A DNA stretch of 64,000 bases, taken from Acanthosepion pharaonis. Its lineage: Eukaryota > Mollusca > Cephalopoda > Sepiida > Sepiidae. The notes under the pieces were generated by a model, which did not search any database, had not been told where the DNA came from, and saw only the letters and a list, made by a program, of their open reading frames with translations. How positions within the stretch are numbered: position 1 is the first letter of the stretch; each line of letters opens with the position of its first letter. Position numbers and translations under genes: made by a program. The stretch is taken from NCBI GenBank assembly GCA_903632075.3, contig CAHIKZ030004296.1:2741001-2805000 (forward strand). The letters run 5' to 3'. Positions 1 to 10,086 of this stretch are shown piece by piece.

Positions 1-445
1 TACACAAGGTCGTTAGGTAGTTTATGCTGTGCTGCTTTCCTCTCTCTCTTGTCTTCAACATGCCCTGTGAGTGTCAAGTTTTCTATGCCTTCTTTCCTCA
101 TTATGTGTCGCAGAAACATCAAATGTATTTTTATGATTTTAAGCATGAGTGTTTTTTTCCTTTTTTACTAAAAACATTGTCGATCCATGACATTCACAGC
201 ATCCTTCTGTAGAGTCACATTTCTGTTGTTTTAAATCTCTTCTTCATCTATGACCAGCATTCACTACCGTATTGGAGGACCGATATTATATAACAGTTCA
301 GTACTTTTTCTATGTTTCCAGCGAAATTTTCCTGTTTCTTAATACTTTGCTTAACTTTCAGAAGATATATTTCTCTATTTTAATGAGTCTTCTGATCTCA
401 GTGTCGCATTTTCCTTTCTGTCCTTTGTTAAAAATGAACCTTAAT
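1..445 (-). mobile_element. LINE-B (RTE-like) reverse transcriptase C-terminal fragment
   Basis: Read on the minus strand this matches, block by block, the downstream half of the clear RT copy at 38932-40150: the region coding for 'FLGHVMRKEG'-like text, the 'C.TVS' block and the segment before it. Frames are broken. It is a 5'-truncated, decayed non-LTR retrotransposon copy cut by the window edge. The four ATG frames inside it are not genes. Confidence 0.6.
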
Positions 446-1070
446 CACGAGAAATCTTCAAAAAGAACAACCACATGTCGAATATCTCAGTTGCATAAGC
501 AAAATGCATGATACCACAAGTTAGTGGTAGCTTGTGATTCACATCACGTTTATCTGATTAGTGGTTAGGATGTGAGATAAAACTTTACCTTTCAGAAACA
601 ATCTGAACTTTGTCCTTGAAGATATTTTCAGTCGACATCAAGTCATTTTTTTTTTTTGTTATTCGTTATCCTAACAACCATCTCTTTGTCTGTGCGGGGT
701 ATCGTAACTACGACTCGGAAAGAGAATTCAACGAGTCGAGTTCGAATTCCGACAGCATGCACTGCATTCTCTTTCGCACAAATATCTTTACGAAAGCTAT
801 GAAACCATCTTATATCCCTCACTCACTCCTAGCAATAGGTTAAATAGCAGAGCTCACTGGCTTCTCTTGCTTTGAGATGGCAACTACTCTAGGAGAAGAA
901 AACTATGAATTCAAATCCAGCCTGAAGAGGAATGGGATCCGTCAGACTATCATGTTTTCTAGACACACAACTGCTGGTATGACAGTAGTGCCAAAAATAT
1001 CCCTATGACCCTATCTTTCCCAAGAAGTCGTGATAGCTAATAACGAAATAGAATCGATGGCGAAATCGTG
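446..1070. other. No gene seen; possible old tRNA-SINE remnant
   Basis: No coding signature. Around 720-755 a 'gagttcgaattcc' box-B-like string suggests a very old tRNA-derived SINE, but no matching box A was found. The 77-codon frame at 610-843 resembles no family I know. Confidence 0.3.
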
Positions 1071-1077
1071 AAGGGAC

Positions 1078-1500
1078 ATGATATTTTTAAAAAGTTTCAG
1101 TAAGGTAATGGATCTTGACTTGTTATCTCGACTTCAATCACTTTCTCACAGATATGACGTGGCTTCCCTCTGTCTTTTCTACAAATATTTTCATCTTTTT
1201 ACCATAGTGCCTCGTCTACATGAATTTAAGCGTTCTACTAGATTGGCCTCTAGGTCCCTCCTTTTTACGGTTGAAATAGTTAAATGTAACAATCACTTCT
1301 ACCCCAACAGTTTCTTTTCTCGCACTTCCCTCCTGTGGAACTCCCTCCCGTTTACTTGCTTCCCTGATAACTGTAATCTTCAAAAATTAAAAAACAACGT
1401 CAATCCCCAACTTCTGTTATCTTGAACTCCATTCATTTTATCCTTTCCTCATTCCCCCTATAGCCAGTCTTTTCTCTCACCTTCACTCTATGTAACACTC
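1078..1500 (+). mobile_element. LINE-A (CR1/Jockey-like) 3' end
   Basis: A 115-codon open frame ends with the C-terminal signature of a CR1/Jockey-like RT polyprotein: 'SLSHRYDVASLCLFYKYF', then 'RSTRLASRS', then 'FFSRTSLLWNSLP' and a 'NLQKLKNNVN' tail, followed by about 75 bp of 3' UTR. It is the C-terminal segment after the palm domain, so there is no YADD here. The frame from 1078 is intact, which suggests a relatively young truncated copy. It is the best reference in the window for the other LINE-A copies. Confidence 0.8.
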
Positions 1501-1530
1501 TTTATACCGGTGGCACTTCTTTGTTGTTGT

Positions 1531-1580
1531 TATCACAACGTTTCGGTCGTTATGCACTCCTTCATCAGATATATTTCGAA
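1531..1580 (-). ncRNA. Degenerate hammerhead-like motif
   Basis: On the minus strand CTGATGA (1562-1568) is followed 17 nt later by GAAAC (1540-1544) and a GTT site. Stem II is weak. The motif resembles the SINE-2 tail at 2823-2866. Likely an inactive relic. Confidence 0.4.
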
Positions 1581-1613
1581 ATAAAGAAATGGGAACCTCT
1601 AATAAAGACAGAA

Positions 1614-2441
1614 GGTTAAATTGCAGTATAAGCAACAAAAGTGTCTGGTATTGAGAATGTAAAATTCTGGTGTGAAATTACCCGGTTATTTCGAAAATGA
1701 CATTAAAACACTGCGCTCGATTACCGTTTTCGATTTATCGTCAATGAAAGTTCGATCTATTTCGCGTTGTCCAGCCGCCATTACTGGTGTTATTTACATT
1801 CGTTTTCCTTTACTAGTAATACGCGAAAGCTTACTTAGTTAACGGCTTCTCACAGCTTTTCGTATTTTCTTACTCGTCTTGACTACTGAGCGATTTTCGC
1901 AAATGTTATTTTTAAATGCGCTTATTTTTTAGAATGAACTTTTAATAGAATAGTATTTTTCTTTATTGTCCTTAATAAATCTGCTTATAGAATCTCACCC
2001 TAAAATGTAATTTATGAAGCTTTAAAATCAAGAAACTTTCACGACACATTAAAATAAAAATGAAAACATCGTTGAAAAAAAAGGAGAGATTCCTTTTTTT
2101 TTTTAACTTTTCAGGCAAATAATTTTTATTTTATTTTAATTGTCAGATTTTACATTTTTTTCGCGCATTTATTTCAAACTTGGCGCATTGCGTAGTAATC
2201 AAGACAAGTGAAGCTTCCGCGCCGCATGACTGCTCGAAACAAACGTATGTAAACAAAGCCAGCAATGGCGGATATTCTGTGTACGCGACGAGAAAGAAGT
2301 CGAACTTACATTGTCCATAACATCTAAACGGTAATCGAGCGCATTGTTTTAATGTCATTTTCGAAATAACCAGGCAATTTCACACCAGAATGGTACATTC
2401 TCAATACTGGGGGCTTTTGGTGTTTATACTGTATATTAACC
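1614..2441. mobile_element. DNA element with ~120-bp terminal inverted repeats
   Basis: About 120 bp at 1614-1735 recur inverted at 2321-2441, with shared blocks such as 'tattgagaatgta', 'ttctggtgtgaaatt' and 'cgaaaatgacattaaaac'. The interior of about 585 bp has no recognisable transposase. A possible short duplication AGAA flanks both ends. The superfamily is unknown; a foldback-type element or long-TIR MITE is the plain description. Confidence 0.7.
2143..2358 (-). other. 71-codon frame inside the long-TIR element (probably not coding)
   Basis: Open on the minus strand and partly overlapping the right TIR, so its C-terminal or N-terminal part reflects repeat sequence. No motif recognised. 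Confidence 0.1.
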
Positions 2442-2584
2442 AGAAAGAAAAACAAATGACACTAAATCTTCAACAGTAGCAGTAGCAGTCAAAACACGAC
2501 AAGCAACAGTAGCAGCATTAATCACCAGACAAGTTAGGTTTAAGACTCCAGGTTCATTATAGATAATTGTCCTACGAGACAATA

Positions 2585-2905
2585 ACCGAGTGAATTAAAA
2601 CGCTGGTTGAATTTGGTGAGATAGTAATTGTGATTTCAATCCCTGGGCCGGGCCATTGTGCTTGGACGCAGTGGAAACGAGTGGACAATAACTGAGCAAT
2701 ACTAAAAATAAGAAGTAGATTATATCCTTAGATATGGAACGAGAGAGTAGTGGAACGAGAAAATAGATTAAATAAAGTGTTCATTTCAGAATTCCCCGTA
2801 GGTTACCCAAATACATATACATCTGATGAAGACCGGATGTCACAACGGCCGAAACGTTATGATAACAACAAGGATGAGGATGATAGTCAATAGTGTGAAT
2901 AATAC
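2585..2905 (+). mobile_element. SINE-2 copy with hammerhead-like tail
   Basis: tRNA-like head with box B 'tgatttcaatccc' near 2630, a body shared with 31732-31905 and 61218-61527 ('gattaaataaagt.ttca.ttcagaat'), and a tail carrying CTGATGA (2823-2829), a CCGG/CGG-type helix and GAAAC (2851-2855). Three copies in the same orientation define the family. Pol III transcription from an internal promoter is the usual mode for such elements. Confidence 0.7.
2811..2866 (+). ncRNA. Hammerhead-like motif in SINE-2 tail
   Basis: Exact CTGATGA core (2823-2829), imperfect stem II between 2831 and 2850, GAAAC, ACGT stem III and a GTT site. Stem I is CAT/ATG only. An extra A follows the core before stem II, unlike a canonical hammerhead. 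Confidence 0.5.
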
Positions 2906-3316
2906 AGAAATATGTTTTACTATTTCTTAATTAACTCCAATATGATCTGCTATGGATAGCATTATTTTTGTGTCTATGAAAAATTTCTCACAGTTCATTA
3001 ATATTTTGAGATTCGTTTCTTATTTCAGATTTATTTAATGTGAAAGTTGTTTTTCAATTCGGGAAAAAGGTATGCTATTTTAAAAAGTTCTGCCTCAATG
3101 TCATTTGTGTATAGCTTTCTTGTCTTCCTCATCACTAGGTTCGTTACTGTTTACGTTTGGAGACAAACTTTGTAATGCTCGGATATATATATATACTAAT
3201 GTTTATTCTATTTCCTTGTTTGTTTTAGTTCACCATATGTTTTGAGAATTTAGCACCAGAGAAGGATATTTTGGAACTACTTCAACAGTTAATTATGTAA
3301 TTATGGGGAAAAAACT

Positions 3317-3349
<33 letters not shown>

Positions 3350-3530
3350 GCGAAAGCGTCAATATTTCTGAGGCGAAATTATACTCCTATTATCAAACAT
3401 CAACCTACTACTACTGTCTGTGCAAACCTTGATGCTTTAATTGCATCATGTTCAAATGGAATATCAACTGACATTATAGTAATCCTTTTTTTTTTAATAT
3501 AATAATTTTTTATCGAGAATTTGACCCTAA
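2906..3530. other. No gene; AT-rich with poly-T at 3325-3349
   Basis: No coding signal or recognisable element except a short (TA) run at 3181-3195 and a T homopolymer. Confidence 0.5.
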
Positions 3531-3539
3531 CAAGACATA

Positions 3540-3720
3540 ATGAAGCCAGAAGGAGTAGATGGAAACATTGAATAAACAACGTAACGGGTTTTTTGCAAAT
3601 GGATGTCAGAACAAGGATTGGAGTGATAGTAAGGAGGCAAACTTTGTTTAGCGCTATAAAACGATAGGACGTTGTGGAGAGCCATGATTGCTTTCTGTAA
3701 GAGAGCTATGACTGCTACTC
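3540..3720 (+). mobile_element. LINE-B 3' end fragment
   Basis: Contains the shared LINE-B ending 'tggagagccatgat' (near 3675-3690) preceded by 'tggatgtcagaacaagg', the counterpart of the 'WMAEQGL..I' block seen at 41461-41490. A second stub of the same ending lies at 4150-4190. Confidence 0.6.
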
Positions 3721-4259
3721 TGCTTTTAAGATTTAAAATATGCAGACGTAATAGAAATCAGTTCAAAGCAGAAAAAAGAATTTTTCAACCAATCGCTATT
3801 GGTTTTAGCAATTTAAAAATTTTCGGGTTTTTAACTCCTGAAAACAGGTAAATACGAAACTTCGCAATATGTCACAAGGAGAAGATTAAAAAATGCCAAC
3901 TCGTCTACATAAATGTACGCCAAAGGACTCCTTTTAACTTTAGATAAGCGAAACGACTTGATATCAAATGACTCACTGGCCACTTTCTCTAAGTCAATAG
4001 AGTTTTACTTCCTTTTCTAATCTGTTACAAATGACGTTTCATTATATGATTCAACAGTAGGATATTCATTTATTCCAAGGGGTAAGAAACTATGCAAGGC
4101 CAACTCCCCTGGCAAGTCATGACACTTATATATAAAAGAAAAGAAAACAGTGGAGAGCCATGCTCGCCTACGGCATGAAAGTGCATGACATTAAAAAAAA
4201 AAGAACACATTTCTCTCAAAACGCAACTTCCACCGTTTTTTCTATTTCTCTTTTTTTCG

Positions 4260-4300
<41 letters not shown>

Positions 4301-4387
4301 CCTATTTAATCCCTTTTTCTTTCTCTCTTGCTCTTTTCATCCCCCTTCTTCCCTCTTTCTCTCTCTTTCTTGCTCTTTTTCCCCACT

Positions 4388-4427
<40 letters not shown>

Positions 4428-4516
4428 CACTTTTCATTCCCCACTTCTTCCTTTTTTCTCTCTTGCTCTTTTCATCCCCTTCTTACCCAATCTCTTTCTC
4501 TCTTCCACTTTTCTCT

Positions 4517-4548
<32 letters not shown>

Positions 4549-4560
4549 GTTCTTTTCATC
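4260..4560. repeat. (CT)n polypyrimidine region
   Basis: Long CT runs at 4262-4298, 4390-4424 and 4518-4550 separated by similar pyrimidine-rich units containing 'cttttcatcccc'. The 187-codon frame across it is a Ser/Leu/Phe low-complexity artefact. Confidence 0.9.
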
Positions 4561-4739
4561 CCTCTTCTTCCTTTTCTCTCTCTGGCTCTCTTCACACCTC
4601 ATCTCCCCCTAAACACCGTCTCCTTTACTCATTTTTTTTTTTTTGCCTTTTTTTTTTTAAACTTTATCACTTCCGAATTCTGGTTTCCTTTCATTTTTCT
4701 TCTCCTTTTACTTTTCGATACTCATTAACCATAACATCT

Positions 4740-5733
4740 AAATCTTAATCTCTTTAGCAAATCGCGTCAGTGCTGTTGTTATTCTTTCGATAATGGACGT
4801 CACATTAACTATATTCTCTACCGGAGTCCCAATCCAAATAAAAATTTGCTTCAGGTTACGTGACTGATAAATCCTTCATTTCTTTACATGACCCATTTAG
4901 AGTAATTGATGTGCCAAGGCAAAAAGTGTTCTCTTTATTGTAACAGTTTATGGCCCGTGGAAATGATATCGTGAATGTTTCAGTTTGAGAACAGAAAACG
5001 AAGAAACACATTTCAATTAAGACAAAACAAAAAAAGACAACTGCTATCAGGAATTATTGTCTCAGAATGACATCGAGAGAGGTTTTTGTTTTGTTTCCAT
5101 CTTATTGAAATACAGAACTCGTTATGCAGGTTTGTAGATCAAAATCTATGAATTGATTTTTAGTCGATCTGTAATATTAAAGGAAATAAATAAGGATTGT
5201 CAAAAAGAAATGATCTTCCTTAGATTTCCTTGTCTAAAAAGTATTATTAGGTTGAGTCAGAAATAATTTCCGTCCATCTTTATGAACTTTATTCTTCAAA
5301 AATAAAGTAAAATTACATTGTATTCTATTATATTGAACTCTCGCTTTGTTTACGGATACATGGCCGTTAATTCTGCTGAGGAACCTTCGCCCAGGGCGTT
5401 AACTTCAGTGTCGGGCCCCGTCGATGCCGCACTGCCTGCACAGATAAATATGTAGCCTAGTCTAACCGACGGCGCAAGATGATCAGTGACCCTACAAGAT
5501 TGCTTTTAATCCTGTTCGTTGTTTAGCGACCCACTTCACTAAAAAAAAGCCTGGTGGGGGAACCGGTTTAATCGCGAATGACCTGAACAAAAGATTTTAC
5601 AACAATACATGAATTTTAAATTCATCCAGACACAAGCAAAAAAAAAAAAGAAAAAGAAAATAGAAAAGGGTTGGAAGATAGAGAAAAAAAAGAAAAGAGA
5701 TTCAGAAATGGGAGAGAAAATAGAGATTTTTTA

Positions 5734-5735
<2 letters not shown>
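4740..5735. other. No gene; unassigned repeat with mariner-like left end at 5250
   Basis: At 5249 'ttaggttgagtcagaaataa' resembles a mariner-type terminal start, but no partner end was found. A locally GC-richer stretch at 5360-5570 is unassigned. Confidence 0.3.

Positions 5736-5795
<60 letters not shown>
5736..5795. repeat. (TA)n
   Basis: About 29 TA units; left flank of the foldback element at 5809-6250. Confidence 0.98.
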
Positions 5796-5801
<6 letters not shown>

Positions 5802-5808
5802 ATTAAGC

Positions 5809-6250
5809 AAGTTTCGTTAACGTGGACTTACAAGACACTGCGATTAAGCTTTTTCTTTAATGTTTCTTGTGTTCGTACCGATATGTTACAGATAAAGTTT
5901 AGTCGGTTTTCGTGTGTTTAAATCTGAATAGAAAATATAAGTATAATAACCTCATCCACATGTAAAAAAATAGATTAAAAATAATGGAAGCCCTCATAAT
6001 AAAAAAACAAAACGCCAATACTCAATAACATTAACTATGAACACGGCCACAACATACTGACCGTGTTGGGAAATTTCTATAACTTCAGATACATACATAA
6101 AACCCTACATATTCAGTTTAATAAAATCGTCCTTGAAATGGTTAAAATAATAGCCAAATGCGCTCGGAATAAGAAAATACTTGTAAGAACACAAAAATTA
6201 AATAAATAGCTTAATCGCAGTACCTTGTCAGTCCTCTTTAACGAAACTTG
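5809..6250. mobile_element. Foldback element, family F1
   Basis: Roughly 65-bp inverted arms at 5809-5872 and 6180-6250 share 'caagtttcgtta', 'actgcgattaagct' and a 'tttgtgttc' block. The interior (6000-6100) matches the inverted interior of the relative at 31995-32355. No protein coding. Confidence 0.65.
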
Positions 6251-6432
6251 TATAATTAAATTATCAAATTATATAATTAAATTATTAAATTATATAATTA
6301 AGTATATGTGTGTGTGCGTGCTTCGTCGAAGACGAAAGATAAATAATATTTTGTAAATTTTATTCAGTTTTTCTAATGTTATGAATAATAATTCAACAAA
6401 ATACACGTAAAAGAATCATTGCTGTCCAAATA

Positions 6433-6436
<4 letters not shown>

Positions 6437-6499
<63 letters not shown>
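6437..6499. repeat. (TA)n
   Basis: About 31 units. The unique-looking sequence that follows (6500-6625) is repeated, inverted, at 27190-27330, also beside (TA)n. Confidence 0.98.
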
Positions 6500-6504
<5 letters not shown>

Positions 6505-6619
6505 TTAATAAAAATCTTGGTAATCCGTATGAATAATCCCAAGGAGAATGAAAACCGGAGAGCTCAATGTTCAGTAAGAGCGAATTATTTAATTTAAAGA
6601 AAAAACAGACCACTTTAAG

Positions 6620-6716
6620 GTAGCATTGTAATAATTTATTTCACCGGAGAATTAAGTCTGAAGGTCCAGAGAATAATAAATTCTCTGGTGAAAGAAATTA
6701 TTACAATACTACCTTT

Positions 6717-6718
<2 letters not shown>
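6620..6718. repeat. Inverted repeat between two (TA)n tracts
   Basis: Arms of about 35 nt ('ggtagcattgtaataattta' and its inverted copy near 6685-6718) around a 20-30 nt centre. RNA from either strand would form a long hairpin. Confidence 0.7.

Positions 6719-6787
<69 letters not shown>
6719..6787. repeat. (TA)n
   Basis: About 34 units. Confidence 0.98.
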
Positions 6788-6789
<2 letters not shown>

Positions 6790-6899
6790 TAAGTGCAGGT
6801 ATGCAGAAAATAGAAAAAGAACACGTTGGGTGCATAATCCGAGTTCCTTAGTATTTTTGTTTTTTATTTTTAAGAAGACAGTGCTCCATACAGAAGTAG

Positions 6900-7138
6900 A
6901 GCTTATATTATAATATTTTTTGTTTAAAAATATGATTTCTTCACTACATAAGAGTTCTCATGTTTCAAAAACGAGAGAAAAATCATCCAAATAATTATTA
7001 AAAATTAAAGTGAATTGGGTGCTTAGTCGTTTCATCTTCAAGTGAAATTTTAAAATTTCGCTTGAAGATGAAACGGAACTCCTGTTTTTGAAACATGAGA
7101 ACTCTTATGTAGAGAAGGAATCATATTTTTAAAACAAA

Positions 7139-7144
<6 letters not shown>
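6900..7144. mobile_element. Foldback element, family F2
   Basis: Near-palindrome centred at about 7048. Arms share 'aaaaatatgatt', 'acataagagttctcatgttt' and a central 'gatgaaac' block. Relatives lie at 14020-14140, 29557-29715 and 52790-53055, all touching (TA)n. No coding. Confidence 0.65.

Positions 7145-7201
<57 letters not shown>
7145..7201. repeat. (TA)n
   Basis: Boundary of the GC-rich block that follows. Confidence 0.98.
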
Positions 7202-7204
<3 letters not shown>

Positions 7205-7232
7205 CGCTCGGTTCAGTCACTTTCCCAGCGCC

Positions 7233-7274
<42 letters not shown>

Positions 7275-7658
7275 CGGCTCAGATCGGTCACGGTATTTAC
7301 TCTCACCCCACTAGGACGAAATGTGACACAAGGTCGATTTTGAGTTGGGGACCTGAGCGCGTACACCCGGGACAGGAGCAAAAATTCCCTCAGCCCCCGC
7401 AACCGTCGGTTGCGCGGATTTTGGTGTGAGCACTGATCCCTCCCTCTGGTGCAATGGGAGGGCGCAGCCTCAGGCAGATGTTCCCCAGGGCTGGGCACCT
7501 CTTCAGTATAATTTTCTCATTTGCCCCTCTGTCCTTTGACAGAGAAGCCCCTGAATGCACTCTATTCAAAGACAGAGACGCAACTGAGAGATGATAAGTA
7601 GATGTGTACCTATTCAAAAAGAGTAAGTTACACACTCAGATTGGTCACTTTCCCAGCA

Positions 7659-7660
<2 letters not shown>
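7202..7660. mobile_element. GC-rich repeat unit between (TA)n tracts
   Basis: About 430 bp with clearly higher G+C than its surroundings, starting and ending with the direct repeat 'cactttcccagc' (near 7217 and 7645) and split once by (TA)n at 7235-7273. It contains 'aggacgaaatgtgac' at 7312-7326, resembling the 3' half of a hammerhead, but without a good CTGATGA partner. Probably a short non-autonomous element; the 93- and 81-codon frames are not convincing. Confidence 0.45.

Positions 7661-7690
<30 letters not shown>
7661..7690. repeat. (TA)n
   Basis: Right boundary of the GC-rich block. Confidence 0.95.
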
Positions 7691-7693
<3 letters not shown>

Positions 7694-7825
7694 GAATGTT
7701 ATATTTAGTGGGTACACGTATTTGATTAAGTAATCTCTATTTTTTAAACAGTGAAATTAATGTCTATCGACCAAGATATTTTCTTAATAAAGAAAATGTG
7801 CCTTCCGACACACAAAACATAATTT

Positions 7826-7833
7826 TATATATA

Positions 7834-7874
<41 letters not shown>

Positions 7875-7980
7875 TGTGTGAAAATGTGTGAGAGTGTGTG
7901 CGTGTGTGCGCGCATCCTCGTGTATGTGCCCGCTCGTTTGTGTATGTGTGTGTGTGTGCGCGCGTGCGCGTGTGCGTGTG
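7826..7980. repeat. (TA)n followed by (TG)n/(GCGT) tract
   Basis: TA repeats to 7870, then TG-rich repeats to about 7980. Confidence 0.95.
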
Positions 7981-8185
7981 AGGCACTGAAAAGTGGTCGA
8001 CTCAACTCACTTCCCAAAATCTATCTAAATAACATCAGAACTTTTTGAAAAAGAGCTTCTTCATCAGATCGAAAAACTTTTCAACTCTTACCATTTCTTA
8101 GCAATTCCCTTGTTCGTTGTTTTTTTGGATTTTTTTATGGGTTATTGCTTTTCTTCTTCCTTTTTTTTTTTTCCTTTTCATTTAT

Positions 8186-8395
8186 TTTCTTGCTCTCCAT
8201 GAAAAAAAGGGGTGGGTTATGAAGTTTTCGCCAGAGTTTCCATTTTAGAAATATCATCCACATTTTGATTCAAGTGAATCAAGTCATATTTTAAAATCGA
8301 CACTAAGATTAATTTCAATCAAATGCGTCACCTCGTTATTTGCATTATTGATTTTTTAGAAAGAAAGAAAGAAAGAAACTGAAAATAAATACTGG

Positions 8396-8430
<35 letters not shown>

Positions 8431-8730
8431 AAAGAAGAAAGAAACTGAAAATAAATACTGGAGAAAGAAAGAAAGAAAGAACATTTTTTTAATGTCTTGT
8501 CTCGGTTTTGTATTTTATTTATTTATTTATTTATTTGCTCTCTATGAAAAACGAAGATTTCTTTGATGAAGTTTTCGCCAGTGTTTATATTTTAGAAGAC
8601 TCTTGCACAGTACGATGAAAATACAGTGAATCATGTCATAATTTTAATTTTGATATCTACACTAAAATAAATTTTTATCAAAATCATCGTTTATTGTTTG
8701 TTTTTTTTACGAAAGAAAGAAAGAAGAAAG
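8186..8730. repeat. Duplicated segment with (GAAA)n tails
   Basis: 8186-8375 and 8531-8730 are diverged direct copies ('ttgctctc.atgaaaaa', 'gaagttttcgccag.gttt', 'ttttagaa'), each ending in GAAA repeats (8358-8378, 8398-8482, 8711-8730). Offset is about 345 bp. No coding. Confidence 0.7.
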
Positions 8731-9797
8731 ATAGAAAAAATAAATGAAAGAATAAATCATAAAAGAAATATTACAGCACGAAGAAAGAATGAAACAGGCG
8801 TCCAGGAAAAGATGTCGCTTATATAAACTTTTTTTTTTCTTTTTTAAATGACACTGAAGGAAAAATAACAAACAAAAAAAGGCAAATTAACAAAACTCAC
8901 CTGAGCAAATTGAACGATTTTCTTCGAATACTCGTTTAAAATTTTATCCAGGCTAATTTCCCTGGAGTTAAATTGTAAAAGTCCACATAGGAGAAGGCCG
9001 AGACCTAAATAAGAAAACACGTTATCCAACAGCCAGCTTATACGGCTATAATCCTTTTACGAACTGGACAAAGCAACAACATATGGTTACGAAGGCCTGA
9101 CAAGAGACTGCTGATATGGTTGGTCTTTACTGTCTACTTTACGGCTCCTTACTTACGCGTATATGTGGTTATCTTATGTACAGAAAGACAAGGCGATGTT
9201 GATTGTCATATGTCTAATCGTTTAGTTATGAATAGTCATTTGTGCATAACCTCATTTTAAGACGCGCCTGTTAGTCGCATAACGCTTCTTCCCGTAAAAA
9301 GCGAAATCGGCGAACAAAGTTCAAATTTTGACCAAGTCTGTGACGTTCGCTTTCTCACTACTACCCACGGAAAAGTTATGAACAGTCTCTTCTCCAGCTA
9401 TGGGTAAAATAGTAAGGTTCACTGGGCTTTATAGGAGATAAACTACACTTAATTCAAAACCACCGCAACTCTTTCCCAAGAAGTGGCAATTTACAAATAT
9501 TTGAAGAAAAAAAAAGAGAGCCGTGACCACCTGCGTCCTGACGGGGCGTTCCGTTTAAAAGAAAACGCATTCTAACAATATTATCATATCATTTTTTAAC
9601 ACAGTCACCTTACCATTTTCTTAATCAAGGTGATAAAGCCACTAAGACGTAATGACTTACTAAGAGTGAAGGAAACAGAAAAACGTTACTGAGGAGAAAG
9701 GAAAATAAAAAGAACACAGATGACGACGAATGACGTTGCATTTAATTTTTTGAAAGTAAAGCAAGAAGCCTGAAGAGATTTGCACAAGTGAGAAGTG

Positions 9798-9799
<2 letters not shown>
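8731..9799. other. No gene recognised
   Basis: AT-rich. A SINE-3-like phrase ('cagctatgggtaaaatag', 9397) and a LINE-B-like ending (9513-9545) are the only hints. The 61-codon frame at 8844-9029 is unassigned. Confidence 0.4.

Positions 9800-9850
<51 letters not shown>
9800..9850. repeat. (TA)n
   Basis: About 25 units, directly downstream (minus strand) of the hammerhead-like end of Penelope copy B. Confidence 0.98.
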
Positions 9851-9852
<2 letters not shown>

Positions 9853-9875
9853 TAAAAATGACAATAGGAAAACTG

Positions 9876-9920
9876 GTAATTGCTGACGCGTTTCGTTCAA
9901 TGTGGACTTAATCAAAGCAA
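9876..9920 (-). ncRNA. Hammerhead-like motif at 3' end of Penelope copy B
   Basis: Minus strand: core TTGATTA (for CTGATGA), degraded GTCC/GAAC stem II, intact GAAA, ACG/CGT stem III, GTC site, and a 5-bp stem I TTGCT/AGCAA. Core changes at two conserved positions make it likely inactive, but every helix is still visible. Confidence 0.6.
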
Positions 9921-10086
9921 AATACGAAAATGAAATTAAATGAACAAATAACTAATAAAAACAAAAACAGAATGTACCTAGCAACTGGAATGTAGAGAAA
10001 CGCTATTCTCATATTTTTTAACTGAAAAATAACGTCAGTGATTGTCACGTGTGGAGAATATTGTCATTATATCTGTGTTGATGTAT

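Noticed and set aside
4185..4748. 187-codon Ser/Leu/Phe-rich frame
   Set aside because: Product of CT repeats; no non-repetitive coding signal.
5360..5570. Locally GC-rich stretch as a possible exon or RNA gene
   Set aside because: No frame, splice context, or box A/B pair could be supported.
8040..8085. CTGATGA on the minus strand near 8063
   Set aside because: No GAAA or stem II at the required distance; only the seven-base match remains.
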